Under the pieces are notes generated by a model. That model had not been told where the DNA came from. It made no database searches and was given only the letters and a program-made list of their open reading frames with translations. Below are positions 24,240 through 34,800 of a DNA stretch of 64,000 nucleotides, one piece after another; position 1 is the stretch's first letter; each line of letters starts with the position of its first letter. Position numbers and translations under genes: made by a program. This DNA is from Porpolomopsis calyptriformis (Eukaryota; Basidiomycota; Agaricomycetes; Agaricales; Hygrophoraceae), in contig OX621175.1 of the NCBI GenBank assembly GCA_951640195.1, positions 1,352,470-1,416,469 of the forward strand. Direction: 5' to 3'.

Positions 24240-25440
24240 GCTGGGACACTCCACTTAGCTGGCAGAGAGCACCATCTGGGTGCCAATCACCCAGACACGC
24301 TTACGTTGGTGAGTAACCTCTTTACCAGTCTACGATGCGACGAGGCTGAGACACACTTCAATCGGGCATTAGCTGGCAGAGAGAAACATCTGGGTGCCAA
24401 TCACCCATTCACGCTTGCATCAGTGAGCAACCTGTCAGGCGTTTACCAATCACCAGGACGATACAGCGAGGCCAAGACCCTCTTCAAGCAGGTATTAGCT
24501 AGTTAGCGGTTGCGAGGACCCTCTAGGTGCGTACCACCCATTCACACTTACATCGGTGAGCAGCCTTTCAGGTGCTTACGACTCACAAGGGATGATACAG
24601 CGAAGTTGAAACACTCTCCAAGCAGGCGTTAGTTGGCCGAGAGGACCATCTGGGTGCTGATCACTCATTCACGCTTACATTGGTGAGCAACCTCGCAGAC
24701 GTTTACGACTCACAGGGGACAATACGACCAAGCTGAAACCCTCTTCGAGCAGGCATTATCTGGCTACTAGGACTGTCTGGGTGCCAATCACCCACCAGCT
24801 CTTACGTCGATCAACAACCTCGCACTTGTTCACAACTCCCGAGGACGATACGACGAAGCTAAGGTACTCTTCAAATCGGCGTTAGCTGGTTCCAAGGACC
24901 ATCTAGGTTCGGACCACCCAGACGGGCTTACATGTGTGAACACCCTCGCGGACGTTTACAAGTTGCAAGGATGATCCAAGGGGGCTGAGTCACTCTCCAA
25001 GCAGGCTGTAGCTGGCCGCAAGGAACATCTGACCACGCAGACACGCTTGCAGCGGTGAGTAACCTTGCACCTTTTTTTACAACTCACGAGGACGATATGA
25101 CTAGGCTGAGACTCTCCGCTGACAAAGAGGACCATCTAGGTGCGGACCACCCAACCACTCTTACGTCAATGAACAATCTCGCAGACGTTTATGACTCACA
25201 AGGGACGATACGACGAGGCTGGGATGTTCTCCAAGAGCAGGACTAGCTGGAAGAGATGACCATCTGGACGCTGACCACCCTTCCACTCTTACGTTGATGG
25301 ATGGCCTCGCAGGCGTTTATGACTCACAAGGGACAATACGACAAGGCCAAGACCCTCTTCAAGGATGCATTAGTTGGCTACAAGGACCGTCTGGGTACTG
25401 ATCATCCATCCACGCTTACGTTCAAAGTTGTGCGATGCAA
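24240..25440 (+). pseudogene. decayed TPR repeat fragment carried inside the transposon
   Basis: About nine units of roughly 126 bp, each recalling a 42-residue TPR: AGREKHLGANHPFTLASVSN, LSGVYQSPGRYSEAKTLFKQ and similar. The frame shifts between units and stops are frequent, so no protein is made. The unit type is the same as in the intact NLR-like gene 1.2 kb to the left. It lies between the left subterminal repeats and the companion gene, so it is inside the element. Either the element captured part of a host NLR gene, or it inserted beside one and later rearranged. Confidence 0.7.
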
Positions 25441-25668
25441 TGCCAATTGGAGGACGCGTGCAACAATACAGTATAGAATATGGCTGATACAGTGAATGGT
25501 CGTATAGTATGTTATACAGTGTGGTAAAGTAACAAGCGGCAATGGCAGTAATGTGGTGATTCTTGCAGTGGTATGTGAATAAAGATAAAGTGTGCGGGCA
25601 GTAGAATGTGAACGAAGGAAATATGGCGGAATTACGGAAAAGGATGTTAGGCATGAGGGAAGGGAAAA

Positions 25669-28600
25669 TCACAACTTGTTGAATGTTTCCGAAGCATTTT
25701 CTGCAATCACAGAAATCGGGAAGATGGTCTGGTGCAACCAGAGATCGAATTCAGTAGCCGTTGTTGGGTCATTTGGTACTTCAGTCTGGAGAAGGTCAAC
25801 AAGACCAAGGGTGATTGCAAGGTCAGCATAATAGAAGCAGCTGTGGAAGTACAGAGGCTGCGGGGGGATCTATGATCAAATGCGATTAGAGTGGCCACTT
25901 GAGAACATAAAAGAGTGCTATACCTTCCAATCTACAGGTGCATCAGCAGGTCGTGTATGTTCATTTGCGAAGGATCTTGTGAATCGAATCTAGGTATTGC
26001 ATTATCTGAATAACGCCTTAATAGGACTGCAAAGTACACCATACGTACCTCCATATTGCGAGCTGGTGAATCCAGAAATGTTGTTCCAGTTATGTGGGCT
26101 GCAAATTGGCGAGCTCGAAAGGCTTGATCCTTCTTTACCTTTTCCCGGTGCGATAAGGGAACCAATTCGTTATAAATTGGATGATCTGGGTGACCACTCC
26201 CATTTAAGTAGCGAGAGAAATGTTGCAGGAAGCGTTTGGACAAAACATTCAGCTGATAGCCATCAGATGGAATGCCATGTTCGATTTCTTGACCAGGAAA
26301 GTCAAGAGGGAGTGTATCGGTATCAGACATCGGTGGAAAACAGATGAGCCTGAGGACTTGAGCAGGATCAGTAATGCGTCGAGAATACAGCCCCTGCAGT
26401 AGAGATATGCCATAGGGACCACGAAAAGCCTAAACGTGATCTTAGTATTAAGTAGTTAACATGAAGAGACGCATACTATTGAGATATCTGGTACTGATTC
26501 TGCAACATTGATGCGCAGTCCTTCATCAAAGGCTTTAAGCTCTGAAGCCTCCACCTTTGTTCCAATGAGAGTGCCAAAGAAAACCTTGGATCTCAGTCTT
26601 CGCAATTGGGCAGGGGTATAATCTATGATATCACGATACTAAATAGACAACATTAGCGGCATCTAAGTTCTGTACATGTAGATAACATACCTCAGTATCT
26701 AGATTACATAGTAATGCTAGATTTTTTGGTGATGCAGGCACATGCGATGCATCTACGGGCCATTCCGATAATGACTCGAATGTTGTGGGTGCTACGGCTG
26801 CAATAAATGCTTGATCTTCAATGATCGCATCACCTTGCAAGACGTTGGCCAAGAGGAAAGGTGAGATAGGATCAGGGGTTACGCCATGAAAGATTGACAT
26901 CATGATGAGACTTGCATAGGCTTTGATTTGAACCCGACGCTGTGGTGAAGTCTCTTGACGTGGTGCCAAAGAAAAATACCCCTCATCCAACCCAGGCCGC
27001 CAATATCGTTCATCAGCAAGCATTTTATGAATAGCAGTTTCCAATACAGCACGGACTACCCCTTCCCCTGTCCCTTCCCCACTACATAGCCAATTAGACA
27101 CGTTAATGTCTCGATTAAATGCAGAACTCACACATGAAAGGTGACATTCTCTTTAAAAAACATTCCCGCGATTGTCGAACCAGGTTGAATCTTCACTCTT
27201 AATTCAGCCCGACGATCACGGCTCAGATTGGTTTGCCCAGAATAAATAGCCAGAATAAATTCAGAGAGAGCCTGGGCAGCTATGTCGACATTTTCTGCCT
27301 TCAAGAAAAATTGCCCCTCATCATCAGCAGCAAGATCTGCTTGCACCTGCATCTCCCAGGAGGATAATGATGCGTACAATGGGTCAGGCTGAGGAATAGA
27401 TGGGGGGGATTCTGGTGCAGCGGATGGTGTTATTGAATCGTGTACAGAGAAAAGTGAGTGTACAGGTGGAGGAGTTGGGGAATCGCGAAGGAATAGTGGA
27501 AACTCGGATAGACCAGGATCGGGGGGAGGAGGTGAGTCGTGATTGATTGGATGGGCAGAAGCTGGTTGTATGGATAACTGTGGACAAGAATCATAACATT
27601 CTGGTGTGACCTGATCTTCATGGTGTTCAGATCTGCAAGGGCTTCGAAAATGGGCAAAAATGCGTGCATGAAAGCAGGGATGTTGCTGTTCAGAACCCGG
27701 TGTAATAGGTCCCAATAGCAAACCAAATGCAGGCGCTAAAGTTTGGTGAAAATCTATTTCGTTAAAGATAAAATGAAGTTACCTATGAGAATAAGTGGGC
27801 GGTCTATCACATTTCGGAGCCTCCCTAGCTCGATACCTGATGTTTTTTTTGCACCTGAAAAGAGTTCGTGCCAGGTCATTTCATGATAAGCGATACAGGA
27901 ATTCGAAATTGTCTGATATGCGCCATTATTCCCATATGATTTGCGATAGCCAATGCATACCAACTTCCATGGGAGTCGATAGAAGTTGGCTTGCTCGATG
28001 GTTTGTCCAGCAGGTGGAGTGATTGGTGGTTGGCGAGATTCAGGCATGGAAAGGGAATATTTAGCAAGGTGCTCGTTAATCGTATCTTGAAAGAAATTTG
28101 TTGCATTATCAGTCGGAAGCGCATCAGTGTTAGCGAAGATGAGAAGATTGTGCAATTGCATATGGTTGAGCAGCTCGTGCAAACGATCGGACCAAATTCT
28201 GTTTAAAAAGTATTCGTTCTGTTCTACACCACATACAGGTGATAACTACATCAATATCAGTAGCTTGTTTATCATTGTAATCAATATTGCACTCACAGGA
28301 TGCGCCAGAATAGCAATATCAAACTTATAATTTTTTAAAAGGTCAGGTACAGAAATGTTGCGAGTAGAATTTTGTGGGAGCATGGTTCTGCGGCCCCGTC
28401 CACGCAAAGAACGACCACTGGCAGGTACCAGAGGGGTGACCCTCCAATGACGGGTCATTGCATCAACACGTCGACCATTTGTTGATGCATTGGCAATGGG
28501 TGGTTGGGGGGGTTCCCACATGGTGAATGGCTGAGTTGGGCGCTGGGAATTGCCTTCCGAACTAACTGAATTGTTCGGACTAAGATATCACAGAAAGGCC

Positions 28601-29027
28601 AGAGCGTCAGTAGAATTAATGAACAAAATATCTGAGACGTACTTTGAATGAGCCAACCATGTTTGCCCACACACACAGAGTGTCTTTGGGTCAATTGGAT
28701 TGGAATTCTGGCACACCTATAAGCATATAGCTCAGGGAACTAAATTGTAAACTCACAGAACGAAAGGAGGGACATTGTGATTCAAAGCAGCCACCTTTTG
28801 GTGGTAGTGGTTGTATTAATATTGCATGTTGGTCTATTTCAGAGTGGGAAGCTTCAGAGTGTGCGCAAAGGCAGAGACGCTGCCCTATGGGGGTTCCCTG
28901 GAAATTGGGTAGGTGTAGGCACTCGGGACATAAAATTTGAACTCACGATTTGATGGGCAACTGGAACAAATGCAGCACAGCGTGCTCCACTTTCTCTACA
29001 CCGTGAACAGTCGTATCGTTCCATCAT
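25669..29027 (-). CDS. transposon companion protein: Cys-rich N-terminus, possible HECT-like C-terminal region
   Basis: A multi-exon gene starting MMERYDCSRCRESGARCAAF. Further Cys/His motifs follow over the next exons: LCLCAHSEASH and TLCVCGQTWLAH, resembling small zinc-binding modules. Later exons give a basic segment (ASGRSLRGRGRRTMLPQNST), then SDRLHELLNHMQLHNLLIF, a Ser/Pro-rich linker, SGEGTGEGVVRAVLETAIHK, FFGTLIGTKVEASELKAFDE, and a C-terminus LYFHSCFYYADLAITLGLVD ending ASETFNKL and TGA at 25,669. The run ELKAFDEGLRI near a hydrophobic GTLIGTK recalls the N-lobe of HECT ubiquitin ligases, but the catalytic Cys is not recognisable, so this is only a suggestion. Exon borders are approximate. 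The gene is downstream of the transposase in the same orientation, as in related two-gene elements. Confidence 0.55.
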
Positions 29028-29159
29028 TTCAGAGTCTTCTGAACGTATTGATAAATAGAATAAAGAGGGAAAGAGGTCGAAATGTCACATGATTTTGTGC
29101 GTGAGGTATCTATCGCTTTATAAACTTTGCATCCCAGCCTTATGTGCAAATGGAGCGTT

Positions 29160-29450
29160 GACGGAATCATTTACATACACAGAATATTGGATTTACAGAA
29201 GACAGTCTCAGTCTTGTCGTATCATCCCTTGCGAGCAGTAAATGCCTGCGAGGTCCTTCACGACAAGAGGGTGGATGGATGATCGGCACCCCGACGGTCC
29301 TTGTAGATAGCGAAGGAAAATGTACGCATAGGTCTGGAGACCCAGAAATGCTGATGAACACATCTTGCTAGCACTTTGATAGATGTTGAGATTTGCATTG
29401 GTGGAGGCCTAACCGGCTTGATCATCTCCAGCGCAGTGCAATACATTGCA
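29160..29450 (-). pseudogene. second TPR fragment inside the transposon, opposite strand
   Basis: On the minus strand this reads YKDRRGADHPSTLL, then after a stop and a shift, a stretch like QAF.ARKG.YDKTETVFC. That is the LGxDHPxTL...QGRYDEAE wording of the TPR units at 24,240-25,440, here inverted between the two transposon genes. One decayed unit plus flanks; no open frame remains. Confidence 0.5.
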
Positions 29451-29497
29451 AAGGATCAACTCGATACGGAAAGTAGAAACGTGAAGAATACCTAATA

Positions 29498-31339
29498 TTA
29501 TACTGCAAACATGGCTCTACATATGCGCAATGCAGTGATCCAGGAGAGACGATACGACTGCAAGCTATGAGACTGCCAAAAATCATAACGTGCTAATTGA
29601 GAATCAAGAAACTCCACCTGCTCGATTGTCAAGCTGCATCTAGGCTCCTGCACGTCAACATTTGAGAGGCGGTCAGGAACTCGTTGCTCGAATGGATTGT
29701 AAGCAACAGTGTCGTCGTCAAGGTTGTCTTCGGCAGCATTGAATGTGTTATGGTGTGCACGTATATCCTCGATGGTTAAAGCCTCCCAATCGACTCCATA
29801 TCCAGCTAAATCAGTTTCCCCAAGCTCTTCTTCATCATCCATTGCAGCAAGGCCACGAGGGCCTTCCTGGAGCATTCCAAAGAAAAACAATTCTCGAGGG
29901 CTGCATGAACGCTCACCAGGTGTACTCAACCGATGGTTGTTCCATGCTCCCTGCCAATCCTGTGCATCGTTGTTGATTGCTGACAGAAAAAGATGATGCA
30001 GAAGCCAGATGTGGGAGTCATTCTCGATGTCAAGATTGTCCCACATCTCGAGTTCTTGAAAAAAGCTCTTCCATTTTCGGCCAAACCCAGCAGTAACGTC
30101 TACCCACAGTCGCTCAATGCGTATGTTGTGTACGCTCCTAGTTCCGTTTTACCTACATGAACAATGAGTAAAGTCGAAAATAAAAATAATACACACCTTC
30201 CCCATATATATGATCCACGCTCCACACCATGCATGTCCTCCATATAAGCAGCAACAAGGAGATTCTCAGTTCCGTGGTCACCACGGACGCGACTAGGCAA
30301 TCCATACTTTGGAAGAGCGGTTTGAAACAAAGTTAAAACTGTTTCGGCACGATTATTGTTGCTCGCTTGGATTGCAGTAACCAAACGAGAATATCCATCA
30401 ACAAAGGCATGGATGACGATCTTCCAGCGTATAAGTCCTGATAAATGACTTTATAAATTTGAAGTAGAAGTGAGGAAGATGCGGCATACCATGCTGTCCA
30501 TCATGGTGCCATAAAGAGTTTGGGCCTGGAACTGAGTAAACTCGCCGCTCTATTATTCTTCGTACCCCAAATGATGCAGCGGGAGGACCATGGACCCGTG
30601 AATATGAGGCTCGTAGACGTGACTGAGGAACTTGGTACCCAAGAGAGGTGAGATGACCTGCAATCATCCTCCGCCCAAATGTTGGGAATGTTTCAATTAT
30701 CTGGCGGGTGATATCATCCAGAGCATCGTCAGAGAGGTCAGACATGGGGGCCGTAGAGGACGTGTGATAATAATGTGAAGAACCATCCTCGGCTACATAT
30801 TCAGCATGAACTGGAGGGCTAGGTTCCACTAGTCCATAATCAAGTGCCCGGCGCCGAACAGTCCGAGCAGATGTCCCAAATACAGATGCTAGAGCAGTGG
30901 GACCACGCATTTCAAGCGCAGTAGTTAGTATATCACGATCAATTTCAATCCTAGGGCGCCCTTGTCGGCCAGTATGCATGACACGCGTAAGCTCAATGTG
31001 GGGCGCATCAGGGGGATCAGCTGAAACGGTAGCCGCTTGTTCCAGATGATGGATCATTGACCGTAGACTTGCATTGATAATGGACTTGTCGTCGAGTGAT
31101 AAGAGAGCCTCATGCTAAATTGCAAAGAATTAGTTTATCAGAATGTATGGTAAATCAAAAATCATAACCTGCCGAACAGTTTCTTGTAATCGCAAACATT
31201 CATTCCGATGGGCATGGAGCCGTGCTACATCCCCTACCTGGGTCCGTAATGCTGTACGCACTCGACCACCCAGTACCTCAAAGGCTGCTTGAATGGTCTG
31301 CCGAGGAAGTAGTTGGCTTGGCCCTGACTCTGCAGACAT
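29498..31339 (-). CDS. integrase-type DDE transposase, apparently intact
   Basis: Several exons from MSAESGPSQLLPRQTIQAAF (31,339) to RICRAMFAV and TAA (29,498). An N-terminal helix-turn-helix-like region (GPTALASVFGTSARTVRRRA) is followed by a linker (QIIETFPTFGRRMIAGHLTS). The integrase core comes next: SLWHHDGQHGLIRWKIVIHA and FVDGYSRLV (first Asp), RVRGDHGTENLLVA (second Asp; the catalytic Glu is in or just after this region), then RGSYIWGRSVHNIRIERLWV. The C-terminal ~200 residues include WNNHRLSTPGERSCSPRELF. The reading frames are free of internal stops and consistent across introns, unlike the older transposons to the right. This is the best candidate for the enzyme that moved the element. 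Confidence 0.75.
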
Positions 31340-31429
31340 GAAGTTAGTGAGTAGAAGGACTCGTCTCAAAGCCAGCTTTATCAACCTCAGGCCTCAGCGA
31401 GAACATAGGGCATTGATACACATTTGGAA

Positions 31430-31650
31430 AATTCAATAATCACCTGGGAAGTTTGATAAACGCTCCGGAAAGTTTGATAAATGCTCCGGAAAGTTTGATA
31501 AAGTCTCCGGGAAGTTGGATGGGAAGTTGGATAAAGTCTTCGGGAAGTTTGATAAAGTCTCCGGAAAGGTTCACAAAAATGCTGGAAAGGTTTGCAATAT
31601 TGATTGGAAAGTACAAAGACAGTTGCGGAAAGTTAGGACGTACCATTGGC
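31430..31650. repeat. right subterminal repeat array of the transposon
   Basis: At least six close copies of a ~22-bp unit (GGAAGTTTGATAAA followed by xGCTCC or GTCTCC) lie in direct orientation at 31,448-31,565, then degenerate copies to about 31,650. They are inverted relative to the left-end array. Confidence 0.7.
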
Positions 31651-31896
31651 AAGTTGATATCATGTTCGGAGAATTACTAAGTCCCACATTTTTCGTCAAG
31701 TTTGGCTATTTCCGCATTTTTCATAAGCTTTGCAACAAATTTTGTAGATTTACCATCTCAGGATGTTTATTTGCCCCAATACTAGCCGGAAAATAAACTC
31801 GGCCTTTGAAACGTTTATTTATTTATGTCCAGTATTGCCCCTCAAAAAATTTGAATCAAAGGCATGTTGACACTGTGGTAACAGTGTGAAACCTAC

Positions 31897-34800
31897 ATTC
31901 AACATTGTGCGACGCATCCCAGATTTCTTGCTAGTATACAGTCGTTCTAGAAGGGAGACATCATACTCTAGTGTCTTTCCCATTTCCCGGACGGTGGGCC
32001 GGAGTTGCACACTGTTTACACGTTGGGTAATGCTCTGGTGGCTGGAAAGATGGCTTACTGGTCACCAACCATGACTGCACGTTGACAGCCTTTCACAAGG
32101 CTGGTGAGACAACCTCAGCATTAACAAAAACCGTTAGTCGGGCACGAAAAAAAAAAACTCACGGTATCAAAGCACAAGGTTCGGTGATCTGAGATGCCTC
32201 GTCGATCAGAACGATGTCGAAGTCTACTTTACGCAGGATCCCTAGACCAGATCCCGCGCATGTGGTAAATACGATTGATGCCGCGTTGACTCTTTCAAGA
32301 GCTTTTTTGAAAAGTCGGTTATTTTCATTCATGTCTCCACCAACCCTTGCATCGATTGTGAACTGCCGGAGAGACTTGTCGACTTTGGATTGGTCTGTCG
32401 CCACACGCAAAATCTGCTCTTCTCGCAGTAGTTTCTCTCTTTCATTGAGGAGAAGGAATCGTTTCAGAACATTGTCGACGGCTGAAGGAGATTATTGTCA
32501 CATCAGTGTGGTGCGAATGTGGCAAAAAGATGAAGCTATTGCCATTGTGAGTTGACGCAGTCATGAGAATTTTGGTATCATCGGTTGTAGACCGTACAAT
32601 TCTACGAAGAATATAGACAACAGTTTCGGTCTTTCCTGTGCCTGTCTCGAGGAAACAGATCAGTGTTCAAGGATCAAATTTCACCAAGTAATAACAAACC
32701 AGGTGGTCCCCAAATCAGTGACAATGATGCTTCGCAAGAGCGCACAGCTTCCCTTTGACTGGGATTTAAATGCATTTCTGCGTCGAGCGACTCGTCCTCG
32801 GCTGGTGACGAGTTCAAAGAAGCGACTTGATCGTGACTTGGTTGATCCGTAATAAGATCATGGAAGCGACAGCAAGATTCACCGTCCTGCCGAAGTCGTA
32901 AAAGCGCGTCCATCATTGCTTGTGAATTAGCTATCATCGGTAAATATCAATGGTTATTCCACCTCAAAAGCTGGATTATGTACCGATAATTCCTGCATTG
33001 TACATGTTCCAGTCCATGCGAGACATTTCGGGAGGAGGTGGATGCAGAAGTTCAATCAAAATCTCTCCCTTCATGGCTTGAACGACAATACCGTCCATGA
33101 TTGGAGCCTCTATCCATTCTTTTTCAGGTTTAGACGCGGCCCGTAAACGGATGTGTGTGTGCAGACGAGGGGTAGCACCTAAGTCGATGCGGACGAGGCC
33201 CTTGACGTGACTCGGCTTGTCAGGGTGAGGAATAAGCTTAATACTGGCAGGGGCTGTCCTTTGTTTCTTTGGCTTCCCATCTTCATCGCAAGGACATTCG
33301 TTAGCGGCTTCTTCAGCAAGATCAAACGCAACGGCCAGCGCGTGTTTGTGCGCGTAACGTGAAGCATCCGATTCAGTTATAACATTGTCACGACATTCAT
33401 TTAGAACCAAGAGGATTTCCTGGACCATTTGCTGTGCACGAACGGAGAGAGAGGTAAGGGTGAGCAGTTCGAAATATTGTTCCACGGGAATCCGTGCAAT
33501 GGTCCCTGCCATCTTTTCCAAGGCAACCAGAGTCGCGATGCCTAGTTTATTAGCAGAGCATATAATGGCTCTGACAATGTTTTTAGAAAGAGGGGCGGTC
33601 TCCTCCTGAAGGAAACCGGACTCGTCTGGAGGGAATGTTTTCAGCAACGCGAATACCAGTTGCGGTTCCTTTTCGATCCATTTGATGACTATTTTTCGGG
33701 GAATAGGGGGAAGCATAAATGAATAGAAGGTAGAGAAGAGCTCTTTTTCCGCATGGTACTCCAAAGCAAAGTCCATAATGATGTCGCATTGGTCATGCGT
33801 CAACTCGGAGAGCATTTTTTGTAAGGTTTCTCTATCTGGTTCTGGGTCGAAGATAGCCTTCAGCCAGTCAGGATGCTGATGCCAGTCTACACCCTTGATG
33901 TTGTTCCGCTCGTAAGAAACAATTTCGCGTGCCGAACGTTTAATGTAGGCTTCCGTCGGAACACTTTCATATCAGCAGGGGTCAATTTAGAGTATGATGG
34001 TAGCTAATTGACACTCACTGCTCAAACCAAAGATCAAACAGTTGGTGAGCCACGCGGTCTCGGTTAGATACCACATGCAGTTCGATAGCCATTACGGGTG
34101 TCCTTAGGACACGCCCGATTTGCTGAATGACGTTCTCACTTGTTCCTCTTGAAGTTCAGTGGCAAACGTACCTTTTGAACCCGTTGTGATATTTTCTGCA
34201 ATGCAATGCTTGTTCTCATTTCAGTTCCGGATACGGCGGGAGGACGATTGATGAACACAAATGTGTCCTCCCTCTTCTTATTATAAAGCTGGAAGTTGCT
34301 GTCATTGAAATGCAAGCGATACCCTTTGGTGCAGGGCTTATATGTCGCCAATTCCAAGGAAGTTTGGGACAAGAAAGGACAAACAACAACGTTATCGGCC
34401 ACCTCTGGGTCATCGTCCCAGGGAATGTCACCACGCATGAAAATGCCAACAGCAAAGCGATCGTCGGTCTAGGATGCCTTTATCAATACGGAAGGAAGTC
34501 ATATTCAAAGAAACAGACCTTCAAGACCAACAGTTTCCTCGTAAAGTCCTGAGTCGCCATGCGTAAATATGTAAAGAAGGTAGCTGATCCATGGAGCTTC
34601 GACGAGTAGAGCCGTTTCAAGGAATAAGGTCTACTCAAGTCTTTTTGATACAAGTCTCTGAAAGTTAGGAGATCGGATTGGACTAGAGAGTTCCATATAT
34701 AGGGATGATCTTCTGGAAGGAGGGTGCTCCAATCGCTCTCTTGCTGGTCCTCGCCATTATTCGCGTTCCGGTTCCTCACTGTGACGACGAGGGCTTCTTT

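Larger units (their letters stand above)
23871..31797 (-). mobile_element. ~7.9-kb cut-and-paste DNA transposon with integrase-type transposase, inserted in an intron of the RdRP-helicase gene
   Basis: The ends carry imperfect inverted repeats: TTTATTTGCCG at 23871-23881 and its counterpart CGGAAAATAAA at 31787-31797, then a shared ACATCCTG further in (about 23,903 and 31,766). Behind each end is an array of short repeats in opposite orientation, on the theme CCGGGAAGTTTGATAAA. Inside are two spliced minus-strand genes (transposase 29,498-31,339; companion 25,669-29,027) and decayed TPR fragments. The exact borders and target duplication are uncertain by about 60 bp; removing the stated interval leaves a ~160-nt intron. 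The superfamily is probably IS3EU-like or a related integrase-type group, which is an inference from the protein. Confidence 0.75.

Noticed and set aside
23871..31797. KDZ (Kyakuja/Dileera/Zisupton) element
   Set aside because: The subterminal repeats fit, but the transposase is an integrase-type DDE protein rather than a KDZ transposase.
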